Below, one piece after another: positions 47,011 through 54,544 of a stretch of DNA of 64,000 nucleotides. The stretch is taken from positions 106,503 to 170,502 of the forward strand of contig NZ_JAGJRS010000018.1 of NCBI RefSeq assembly GCF_017837635.1, given 5' to 3'. Origin of the DNA: Frateuria flava. GTDB taxonomy: Bacteria; Pseudomonadota; Gammaproteobacteria; Xanthomonadales; Rhodanobacteraceae. Position 1 is the first letter of the stretch. Every line of letters begins with the position of its first letter. Both the position numbers and the translations under genes were made by a program. The notes beneath the pieces are model-generated. The model ran no database searches, was not told the DNA's origin, and worked only from the letters and a program-made list of their open reading frames with translations.

Positions 47011-47715
47011 ATGGCGCGCCAGTCTCGATTGGACCTGCCGGGCGTCCCGCAGCATATCGTGCAGCGCGGGAACGACCGCAGCGCATGCTTTGCCGCGCCG
47101 GTCGACTATGGTCAATACCTGCAAGAGTTGCGCGAGGCTGCGACCAAACACAGCTGCGCTGTCCATGCATACGTGCTGATGACCAACCACGTCCATCTGC
47201 TCGTCACACCGGCCGAGTCAGGCGCCGTCTCGCGCATGATGCAGGCCATCGGGCGGCGCTATGTCGGCAGCTTCAACGCGCGCTACCGACGTACAGGCAC
47301 CCTGTGGGAGGGACGCTTCAAAGCCGCTCTCGTTGATACGGCGCGCTATGTGCTGGCGTGCTACCGCTACATCGAACTCAATCCCGTGCGTGCGCTCATG
47401 GTCGAAGACCCGTCCGGCTACGCCTGGACCAGCTATCACGCCAATGCGTCCGGCCAATCCAATCCGCTAATGACGCCACATGAGACCTACTTGGCCCTCG
47501 GCGAGGACAACGACGCTCGTCAGATCGCGTACCGCGCGTGGGTCACCGAAACCATCGACCAGACGGAGTGGGCCGAGCTACGCCAACACACCCAGCAACA
47601 GCGCGCATGGGGAAGCGACCGCTTTCGCAAGCAGGTCGAGGCACTTACCCTGCGAGCGGCAACTGTCCGTCCCCGCGGCCGGCCCAGAAAAGACCCTCCC
47701 GCCAGGGGAAAATGA
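47011..47715 (+). CDS. REP-associated tyrosine transposase (RAYT), unit 1
   Basis: 234 residues from MARQSRLDLPGVPQHIVQRG (GGGAG upstream of ATG 47011). Y1 HUH transposase: H-x-H in MTNHVHLLVTP, the Tyr-bearing helix GRRYVGSFNARYRRTGTLWE, CYRYIELNPVRA, and a basic C-terminal RGRPRK tail. RAYTs cut single-stranded REP hairpins and spread REPs. The gene is intact and framed by perfect 19-bp inverted repeats; its TGA stop lies inside the right one. Confidence 0.93.
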   Translation: MARQSRLDLPGVPQHIVQRGNDRSACFAAPVDYGQYLQELREAATKHSCAVHAYVLMTNHVHLLVTPAESGAVSRMMQAIGRRYVGSFNARYRRTGTLWEGRFKAALVDTARYVLACYRYIELNPVRALMVEDPSGYAWTSYHANASGQSNPLMTPHETYLALGEDNDARQIAYRAWVTETIDQTEWAELRQHTQQQRAWGSDRFRKQVEALTLRAATVRPRGRPRKDPPARGK

Positions 47716-47728
47716 ACCTGACCCCTTT
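47710..47728. repeat. Right inverted repeat of RAYT unit 1
   Basis: AAATGAACCTGACCCCTTT; reverse complement of 46885-46903. Contains the transposase stop codon (47713-47715). Confidence 0.9.
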
Positions 47729-47744
47729 TTTCTTCAAAAGCCGC

Positions 47745-47765
47745 GGAAAGAGCACTCTGACCCGC
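47745..47765. repeat. RAYT-associated repeat, second subtype
   Basis: GGAAAGAGCACTCTGACCCGC. Near-identical copies occur at 48799-48818 and, reversed, at 45788-45808. The core CTCTGACCC is also in the icmF element. Confidence 0.8.
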
Positions 47766-47934
47766 CTTCTCTGCAACGACGACCGCGCGGCACTTTCGCG
47801 CCGGCGTCTGTTCGGCTGGCTCATTGCCATCAACGATGCCGACAACGGGGTTTTCCTGCCGCGCTACACGTCCCGGCCATTGCCCGCTCACCCTCAGGCC
47901 CCACACCACGGGATCGAGTTACACACTCCCGCCG

Positions 47935-47953
47935 AACGGGGTCAGGTTCACTT
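47935..47953. repeat. Left inverted repeat of RAYT unit 2
   Basis: AACGGGGTCAGGTTCACTT, perfect 19-bp inverted match of 48737-48755. The region 47766-47934 between the two units holds no gene. Confidence 0.9.
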
Positions 47954-48039
47954 TCTGACGGGCGAGCGCGGCCGACTCCCACAGCCAGAGGCGGCCGCAC
48001 GCACTAGCGGGCCTCGGCCCCTGGTCCAATGCTCAGTAG

Positions 48040-48738
48040 ATGGCCAGACAACCTCGACTCGACCTGCCCGGCATCCCTCAGCATGTCGTCCAGCGCGGCA
48101 ACAACCGCCTGCCCTGCTTCCTGGATGACAACGACCGCCGGCGCTACCTGCACCTGTTGTGCGAAGCGCTGCTCGATACCGGTTGCGCGCTGCACGCCTA
48201 CGTGCTGATGGACAACCACGTGCATCTTTTGCTGACACCGCCCGAAGCGGGCGCCATCTCGCGCCTGATGCAGAAACTCGGGCGCGGGTACGTCGGACAG
48301 TTCAATGCACGCCACCGGCGCACCGGCACCTTGTGGGAAGGACGCTACAAGTCATGCCTGGTCGACAACGAAGACTACGTTCTGCGGTGCTACCGCTACA
48401 TTGATCTGAACCCGGTCCGCGCACGTATGACCGACAGCCCGATCGCGTACGCTTGGTCGAGCGCATCCGCTCACTGTGGCCACCGCACGGACCTTCTTCT
48501 CAGGCACCACCCGGCCTACGCAGCTCTGGGCGCGGCACCTGATGCACGCGGGGAGGCCTATCGGGGCCTGCTGCGCGAAACACTATCGGACGACGACCTG
48601 GCCGCCATCCGAACCTACCTACAGCAACAGCGCGCATGGGGCCGGGACGATTTTCGCGCCATGGTCGAGGCCAAGACCCGCCGCTTTTCCGGTATCCGCC
48701 CCGCCCACCGGCCACCGCGCCCGTCCAACCCGCGGTAA
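48040..48738 (+). CDS. REP-associated tyrosine transposase (RAYT), unit 2
   Basis: 232 residues, MARQPRLDLPGIPQHVVQRG onward. H-x-H in MDNHVHLLLTP, GRGYVGQFNARHRRTGTLWE with the catalytic-helix Tyr, CYRYIDLNPVRARM, and a C-terminal QQRAWGRDDFRAMVEA. Related to but clearly distinct from unit 1, so not a recent duplicate. The TAA stop lies in the right inverted repeat. Confidence 0.93.
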   Translation: MARQPRLDLPGIPQHVVQRGNNRLPCFLDDNDRRRYLHLLCEALLDTGCALHAYVLMDNHVHLLLTPPEAGAISRLMQKLGRGYVGQFNARHRRTGTLWEGRYKSCLVDNEDYVLRCYRYIDLNPVRARMTDSPIAYAWSSASAHCGHRTDLLLRHHPAYAALGAAPDARGEAYRGLLRETLSDDDLAAIRTYLQQQRAWGRDDFRAMVEAKTRRFSGIRPAHRPPRPSNPR

Positions 48739-48755
48739 GTGAACCTGACCCCGTT
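48737..48755. repeat. Right inverted repeat of RAYT unit 2
   Basis: AAGTGAACCTGACCCCGTT; reverse complement of 47935-47953; overlaps the transposase stop codon. Confidence 0.9.
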
Positions 48756-48798
48756 AGCTGCCTTCCTATCCGCGCTGCCGCGGCACCCGCCAGCTAGC

Positions 48799-48818
48799 GG
48801 AAAGTGCACTCTGACCCG
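48799..48818. repeat. RAYT-associated repeat, second subtype
   Basis: GGAAAGTGCACTCTGACCCG, same subtype as 47745-47765. Confidence 0.75.
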
Positions 48819-48911
48819 GGATTTTCCCTCTCCACATCCCCTGAGCGCCACCATCGGTGGAAGCCGCAGTGGCTCTCAGCCCATCGCCCTCCCCGTCGTC
48901 AGAAATTGTCC

Positions 48912-49116
48912 CTGGCACCTTTGTTGGCAGGTGCACGTGGTTGGTCATCAACACGTACGCATGCACGAGACAGCCGTAGCGCAGCGAAGCCTCGCGCAGC
49001 CCCGTGAGATAGGCGCGATAGTCCGCATCCTCGAAGAAACACGCCTGCCGGTCGTTACCGCGCTGCACGACGTGCTGGGGAACACCGGCAAGATCCGGGC
49101 GCGGCTGGCGTGGCAT
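48912..49116 (-). pseudogene. RAYT transposase N-terminal fragment
   Basis: From ATG 49116: MPRQPRPDLAGVPQHVVQRG, then NDRQACFFEDADYRAYL and HAYVLMTNHVHL, after which homology stops (PTKVPG, unrelated). The HUH histidines remain but the catalytic Tyr half is gone. The open frame runs on to 48766 with no similarity. Confidence 0.8.
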
Positions 49117-49221
49117 GAGTCTCTCCCAAAAACACCAGCGTGCCGCGCGTCACCACACGCGTCTGTCAGTCATCGCCCCAGCCCGCGTCAGGAAGGGGCT
49201 CTGACCCCGTTAGTTCTTGAC

Positions 49222-49420
49222 TTGGCCCTCGGCGAGGACAACACCGCTCCCAGATCGCGTACCGCGCGTGGGTCACCGAAACCATCGACCAGACGGAGTG
49301 GGCCGAGCTACGCCAACACACCCAGCAACAGCGCGCATGGGGAAGCGACCGCTTCCGCAAGCAGGTCGAGGCACTTACCCTGCGAGCGGCGACTGTCCGT
49401 CCCCGCGGTCGGCCCAGAAA
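49222..49420 (+). pseudogene. Duplicated 3' piece of RAYT unit 1
   Basis: About 199 bases nearly identical to 47491-47690 (from TTGGCCCTCGGCGAGGACAA to GGCCCAGAAA). A one-base loss near 49247-49250 puts the copy out of frame. It is preceded by CTCTGACCCCGTTAG (49199-49213), a RAYT repeat end. Recent duplication is implied by the few differences. Confidence 0.85.
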
Positions 49421-49489
49421 GATGCGAGTTTGACTCGCACATCGACCCTTCCCATTATCTGAGTGAGACACCGAGGGGAGATTGGTCGG

Positions 49490-50881
49490 ATGGAAAGTGG
49501 CACGCTCACACGCCAGCACGAAACGAAGTCAGTTCTCGACCTCGTCAACCTCTATAACCAAGGCGCCCTCGAGCTCTCACCGGCATTCCAGCGTGATTCC
49601 GTCTGGAAGGACACTGATCGAAGGAAGCTCATCGACACGGTCGCACGCAACTATCCGCTGCCCGCCATTTTTTTATACAAGTGTGCGCAAGCAGGCGGCT
49701 TGCACTACGCCGTTATAGACGGGAAGCAACGACTTGAAACCTTGCTCGGATTTCTCGGACACGTTAAGGGGAAGGGTTTTGAGGCGAAGCTTGAGATATC
49801 TGGAACTGACGGGCCGCAGCTCGTATCGGCGCGGACCCTCAGGTCGAATGGAAGGCACCACGAGCTCCGTTCCCATTTCCTGGGTTACAAAGTTCCCATC
49901 ATCGAGGTGGAAGGCCATCTTTCCGACGTCATGGAACTTTTCGTCCGCCTGAACTCGACCGGTAAACCGCTCAAACAACAAGAAAAGCGTAAGGCGCGCT
50001 ACTCCGGCTCACCGTTGCTCGTTCAAGCGACGGCGCTAGCGATGAAGCTCGAAAAGTATTGGCGCCAAACCAAGGTAATGAGCGATCAGCAAATCGCACG
50101 TATGAAGCATGTCGAACTAGCTGCCGAGCTCATGCTCAGTGCACACCAGGGGACCGTCATCAACAAGAAGGCCGCGATCGACAAGGTCATGATGACTCGT
50201 AGCATTCCCGAGGCACAATTGCGGAAGGCTGCGGCCAAGGTCTTCCATGCGGTGCGGATGGTCGGGCATGTGTTCCCACAGCTTCACACGACACGCTTCG
50301 TGAAGGTTGTCGACTATTACACCCTTGTGGTTCTGGTCGGACGCCTGATCGATCAGGGCGCAATCCTCACGGACCGCAAGCGACAGCAACTGGCAGCCGA
50401 CCTCTTGAAAGCCTTTGGTATCGGAGTGGACCAATTGAGGGAGCAGCAGCGATCGCTCAAGACCATCAGAGGCGAAGCCTCGATCTACAGGGACTACCTG
50501 CTCACTGTGTCCCAGATGACGGATGACGAGAGTCAGCGGCGCCGCCGAGAAGACATTCTCACCGGCGTGCTGGGCTCGGTGTTCGACAGGAAGGATGAGC
50601 AGCGCATGTTCACAGAGGAGCAGCGTCGCATCCTCTGGAACAGCAGCGACGAGAAGGAGTGCAAGTGCTGCGGTGAAACGCTCGGCTGGCACAACTTCAC
50701 GGTGGATCACGTGAATCCCCATTCAAAGGGCGGCCGCTCGGTTCTGGATAACGCTGCGCTGATGTGTCGCTCCTGCAACTCCTCCAAGGGAAACCGCCGC
50801 ACCACGACAAGCACCGTAGCCAAGTCCAAGCAACCAGCGCTCGCACGCAGCGGAAAGCGACGACTCAAGCAACCGGGATGA
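49490..50881 (+). CDS. DUF262 and HNH endonuclease domain protein
   Basis: 463 residues from MESGTLTRQHETKSVLDLVN (an in-frame start at 49463 is possible). DUF262 nucleotide-dependent domain at the N-terminus: the Q-R-D-S-V-W motif (34-39) and D-G-K-Q-R (77-81, ParB/Srx-like). The C-terminus has an HNH nuclease: Cys pair KCCGETLGWHNFTVDHVNPH, then NAALMCRSCNSSKGN. The arrangement resembles a compact GmrSD/type IV restriction enzyme or other DUF262 defence nuclease. It precedes the two reverse transcriptases by 175 bases on the same strand and closes the RAYT-rich stretch. Confidence 0.88.
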   Translation: MESGTLTRQHETKSVLDLVNLYNQGALELSPAFQRDSVWKDTDRRKLIDTVARNYPLPAIFLYKCAQAGGLHYAVIDGKQRLETLLGFLGHVKGKGFEAKLEISGTDGPQLVSARTLRSNGRHHELRSHFLGYKVPIIEVEGHLSDVMELFVRLNSTGKPLKQQEKRKARYSGSPLLVQATALAMKLEKYWRQTKVMSDQQIARMKHVELAAELMLSAHQGTVINKKAAIDKVMMTRSIPEAQLRKAAAKVFHAVRMVGHVFPQLHTTRFVKVVDYYTLVVLVGRLIDQGAILTDRKRQQLAADLLKAFGIGVDQLREQQRSLKTIRGEASIYRDYLLTVSQMTDDESQRRRREDILTGVLGSVFDRKDEQRMFTEEQRRILWNSSDEKECKCCGETLGWHNFTVDHVNPHSKGGRSVLDNAALMCRSCNSSKGNRRTTTSTVAKSKQPALARSGKRRLKQPG

Positions 50882-51055
50882 TCCCCGCCAGCCTTAATCG
50901 AAGCGGGTCAAATCGAAGCGAATCGCAGCGGGTCAGCGCCCGGTTCTTCGAGGTACTTACACCCTAACCGATATGTGTGTGCGCCCTAAGACCTCTCGTT
51001 GAACCTAATCTGGAACGCCCCCTCGGCGCGTTCAGTTTCAAACTTGGACTCAAAT

Positions 51056-52366
51056 ATGCCGATACCCAGCCAAAGATTCACGCGACGCGAGCTCAATTGG
51101 ATGCGACGCTGGAGGAGTCAAGCACACCTCCGCTGCGGGAATGGCCTAGTACGTCCGACGAGTCCATCCGAATGGCGTCAATTCCTCGGTGAGATCGAAG
51201 AACAAATAAGTAGGGGAACCTTCAAGTTCAATGGTCTTAGGTGGCATAAGATCGGTCCGCGTACCGCACTCTCGAGCAATCATCTCGAGGACGTACTTGT
51301 TATAAGAAAAATCAGCAATAACATTAGGCGTTGTTATGGCGTTCGAGAATCTAACAGAAGCCAGCTTATCCGCACAGCTAAACAGGCACTTGCAGAGTCT
51401 GTACCAAAAACTATTTTACGCATCGATATTAAGAGCTGTTACGAAAGCATCGATCGTAACAAGCTACTCAACAAGATCCAGTCTGACTCGCTCGTCTCTA
51501 GTGAGACTGTAAGCCTCGCCAAGCAACTATTTCGTGAAGCCACAGCGCGCTCTAAAGCGCATCGCTCCCAAGGAATTCCACGCGGGCTTATCCTTAGCAC
51601 CACGTTGGCCGAGCTGGCGCTGCGTGACCTAGACAAGAAATTACGCGCGTTACCCGGCACCTATCTTTTATTGCGTTACGTCGACGATATTCTAATTTTC
51701 ACGACAGCTGACCGAGAACATGCGACGGCTTCCGTCCGTGAGTTATTAGCCGAACTTGGGCTCAAAATCAATGAATCCAAATTCTCGGCTGTAAGAGTAG
51801 GCTGTAACTGCGAAATCCAATGCACGCATGGCCACACTTGTCCCTGCGCGAAGGGATGCCTCTGCATTGATAACCCGCATGCGCGGTGCGAGTTCGACTT
51901 TTTGGGATACAAACTCAGCTTTTCCCCGCATAACACGAAAGACCCGAAGAAGCTAAACGCGATAAGTTGCACTTTTTCGACGCGAAAAATATCGCGCATT
52001 AAACACAGGGTATGGGTCGCATTCTACGCGTTCGATGTCGATCATGACTGGGAACTCCTGATGGACCGCATACGCTACCTAGCTGACAATCAAAAGCTGG
52101 AATCACAGCCAAGCAGACGAGGGCTCCTTGCCGGTCTCTCATATACGCATGCTGAGTGCGATCCTGGCGATCCAACTGTGGAAACCTCGCTTTCACGGTT
52201 AGATCAATTTTATCGAGCGAAACTCCGGGCGATAAAACAACTTATTCCCCCTATCGCGTACGAAAGGCTCGCCAGACTGAGCTTTCAATCAGGATTTGCG
52301 CACCACAGGCGAACCGACTTCTCTGGGAGCCGGGTCTTACAAATCAAAAAATGCTGGGCGCGGTGA
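51056..52366 (+). CDS. drt3a: Antiviral reverse transcriptase Drt3a (DRT3)
   Basis: 436 residues from MPIPSQRFTRRELNWMRRWR (ATG 51056; TTG 50999 is an alternative). Reverse transcriptase palm: first Asp in ILRIDIKSCYESID (D124), QGIPRGLILSTTLAELALRD, and catalytic Y-V-D-D at 208-211 in LLRYVDDILIFT; then GLKINESKFS. Between palm and thumb is a stretch with eight Cys and two His (C250, C252, C256, C262, C264, C268, C270, C278) before FDFLGYKLSF. A second, larger RT follows with a one-base TGATG overlap; such a pair (UG3 plus UG8) is the hallmark of DRT type 3. AT-richer codons than neighbours suggest transfer. Confidence 0.85.
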   Translation: MPIPSQRFTRRELNWMRRWRSQAHLRCGNGLVRPTSPSEWRQFLGEIEEQISRGTFKFNGLRWHKIGPRTALSSNHLEDVLVIRKISNNIRRCYGVRESNRSQLIRTAKQALAESVPKTILRIDIKSCYESIDRNKLLNKIQSDSLVSSETVSLAKQLFREATARSKAHRSQGIPRGLILSTTLAELALRDLDKKLRALPGTYLLLRYVDDILIFTTADREHATASVRELLAELGLKINESKFSAVRVGCNCEIQCTHGHTCPCAKGCLCIDNPHARCEFDFLGYKLSFSPHNTKDPKKLNAISCTFSTRKISRIKHRVWVAFYAFDVDHDWELLMDRIRYLADNQKLESQPSRRGLLAGLSYTHAECDPGDPTVETSLSRLDQFYRAKLRAIKQLIPPIAYERLARLSFQSGFAHHRRTDFSGSRVLQIKKCWAR

Positions 52367-54294
52367 TGCCAAAAAAAATACCCATCGATCGAACAAATTC
52401 CCTCCGGGCGATCCTAACGGACACTCTTCCTTACGAGCTACCGTTGTTTTTCACTAACGAAAAGCTCTATGTGGAGGCGACCGGCAAATTCCAAGGACTT
52501 CCGTCGCTAGTCAGCACCCTACTCAATCCGAAAGGAGCTACCAAGCCAATTATCTATCAGGTGCAAAAGGGCGGCGGCTCATTTCGGAAAATCACCGTTC
52601 TCCATCCAGGCGCGCAACTCAAGCTCGCGGGATTCTATGGCGAGTTCGACTCTTTTATTGAGAGCGCCTGTGCTCGCAGCACTTACTCGCTTCGATACCC
52701 AAGCCGTGTCGGCAGTCACTACTTTCAGAAACAATATCTTGAGTCTGAGGAAACGGACAACGAACTGCCCGAGACTGAGATTGATCCGGTTTCGCTCTTG
52801 CCGCAGCGCAAATGGGCCTCCAGTTACTTTTCTTACCGTCGCTATTCGCAAATATACAAGTTCTTCTCGTCCGACGAATTTACTCAGCTCGAACAAAAAT
52901 ACAAGTTCATGCTCAAAACGGACATCGCGAGATGTTTTGAATCAATATACACGCACTCTATCGCATGGGCGGTCCGCGGCAAAAATTTTGGCAAAGAGCA
53001 CAGGGGCAGGATTTTCTTCGAAGCCGAGTTCGACAGATACATGCGGGACGCCAATTGGGGCGAAACTGGTGGCATTCCTATCGGGCCCGAGGTATCGCGC
53101 ATTTTTGCCGAGATCGTATTGCAATCTGTCGACCTGGCGATCGAGCGATCATTAGGCGCCGTCTCACAGCAGGTGGTAATCCGGCGATATGTGGATGACT
53201 ATTTCGTGTTCGGCGATTCCGAAGACACGCTCCATCGAGTCAAGGCAGTAATTGAGAAATGCGCCTCCGATTACAACCTGCACCTAAATGAGCGAAAAAC
53301 GGAGATCATTCGAAGGCCGCTAATATCGAAGCTGTCAGTCGCGCGGTCGCAGACTATGTCCGCGATCAGCAGCTTTATGTTGAAGGCAAGGAATAGTCTC
53401 GATGAGCTTCAGACTACATACTTTTCAGTCCGCGACATTGACAACATCGTGCTACAAATCAGGCATATAGCCAAGGTCCACGATACAGATTATTCTGCCC
53501 TCGCCTCGCCCGCCCTAGCAGTTATAGGTCGAGATCTCACGAGAATACGAAGGCGAATTGACTCCCAGTCTTTTCGACTTCCACGCCAAGGAAGTATCGT
53601 CATCGAGGCAATCCTTCGCTTGTCCGCCTTCTTATATCAAATGGATATTAGGGCAACAACCACCCACAAACTCGCCAAGGTGCTTTACGAGGCCTCGCTT
53701 TTTATCACAAAAATTGACGCCTCTCGCAGCACTTTTGAAGCCCAGGTGCAGGATATCGTCCGGTCCTCCCTTGGAATTTCGTCTAAATCTAGCATCCACG
53801 GGCCGGAAATAATAAATCTCCTGGTTGCTGCGGACGCCGTTTGCTCATCGACGCGAACGATTTCTCCAACGATGCTCGAGCTAGGCATTGGGCAGTCTTT
53901 TTCGGTGAGCGACAACCTCAGTCGATTAAACTACTTCGACCTGGTTAGCTCACTATACTTCTCTAAGGGGTTTAGCTCGTTTGCACATATTCGCCACCCC
54001 GTTTGCGAAGAGATTGAAAGACGCATTGAAGGGTTAGGCAATAGACTTCACTCCGGCTCGACAGAAACGATGTTGTTCTTTGACTACGTCAGCTGCCCTT
54101 ATGTTGATGCGGCGAGGCGCCAAGATACGTTTCAAAAGACCTGCAAGAGTTACGGGATCAGCGTCAATGCGCATACCGCCATCGCTCAAGCGAATTTGGT
54201 TGGCGAGCGACTACATTTTGTCACTTGGGCGGGATCGTCTCAGCTCCGGTCCCTGCTTGAGCGAAGAGAGTTGCAGCCTGCGTATGACTCGTGA
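52366..54294 (+). CDS. drt3b: Antiviral reverse transcriptase Drt3b (DRT3)
   Basis: 642 residues from MPKKIPIDRTNSLRAILTDT (ATG 52366; ATG 52351 in the same frame is possible). Palm motifs: KTDIARCFESIYTHS (D186), GIPIGPEVSRIFAEIVLQ, and Y-V-D-D at 275-278 in IRRYVDDYFVFG; then LHLNERKTEII. A long helical C-terminal part of about 330 residues follows. Second RT of the pair, translationally coupled to drt3a. In studied DRT3 systems, as I recall, Drt3a copies an ACACAC template in a ncRNA and Drt3b makes the complementary repeat strand. The size and order fit UG8. Confidence 0.85.
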   Translation: MPKKIPIDRTNSLRAILTDTLPYELPLFFTNEKLYVEATGKFQGLPSLVSTLLNPKGATKPIIYQVQKGGGSFRKITVLHPGAQLKLAGFYGEFDSFIESACARSTYSLRYPSRVGSHYFQKQYLESEETDNELPETEIDPVSLLPQRKWASSYFSYRRYSQIYKFFSSDEFTQLEQKYKFMLKTDIARCFESIYTHSIAWAVRGKNFGKEHRGRIFFEAEFDRYMRDANWGETGGIPIGPEVSRIFAEIVLQSVDLAIERSLGAVSQQVVIRRYVDDYFVFGDSEDTLHRVKAVIEKCASDYNLHLNERKTEIIRRPLISKLSVARSQTMSAISSFMLKARNSLDELQTTYFSVRDIDNIVLQIRHIAKVHDTDYSALASPALAVIGRDLTRIRRRIDSQSFRLPRQGSIVIEAILRLSAFLYQMDIRATTTHKLAKVLYEASLFITKIDASRSTFEAQVQDIVRSSLGISSKSSIHGPEIINLLVAADAVCSSTRTISPTMLELGIGQSFSVSDNLSRLNYFDLVSSLYFSKGFSSFAHIRHPVCEEIERRIEGLGNRLHSGSTETMLFFDYVSCPYVDAARRQDTFQKTCKSYGISVNAHTAIAQANLVGERLHFVTWAGSSQLRSLLERRELQPAYDS

Positions 54295-54525
54295 AATGAT
54301 CTCCCCCGGGGCGAGGCAGGGAAGCGCCAGGTGTGAAACACCTGCACCTGCTCGATCTTGAGCGGCTCCTTGGCTCAAGTGGCTTTTTGAGGCGTTAGGC
54401 GCGAGAGCGGCGCCGTATGCGCCTCCTGTGCTAGATGGGCAACCTCTAGTGCAGCTCACACACAAGCTTCTCTTTCCTCGCCCACTAAAAAGCCCGCTTG
54501 CGCGGGCTTTTTAGTGGGCAACGTA
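54295..54525 (+). ncRNA. Probable DRT3 ncRNA with CACACACA loop
   Basis: The 230 bases after drt3b fold as a chain of hairpins: CAGGTGT/ACACCTG (54328-54344), CTTGAGC/GCTCAAG (54357-54379), GAGGCG/CGCCTC (54389-54425, with inner GGCGC/GCGCC), GTGCTAGA/TCTAGTGC (54428-54452, two G-U pairs), and AGCT/AGCT (54453-54468) whose loop is CACACACA. It ends in the terminator at 54480-54519. DRT3 loci carry a ncRNA with an ACACAC template, so position, folding and loop agree. The exact 5' end is not visible. Confidence 0.75.
54480..54519. terminator. Strong bidirectional terminator
   Basis: GCCCACTAAAAAGCCCGC, loop TTGC, GCGGGCTTTTTAGTGGGC: perfect 18-bp stem with A5/T5 in the arms, so it reads as a terminator in both directions. 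It closes the DRT3 ncRNA and, 25 bases downstream of the icmF stop, also ends icmF. Confidence 0.92.
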
Positions 54526-54544
54526 GCGAATTTGGTTTCTCCCC

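Noticed and set aside
51056..54525. Retron or group II intron
   Set aside because: Two adjacent RTs of different size with a downstream RNA; no msr/msd layout upstream of a single RT, and no maturase or intron ends seen.
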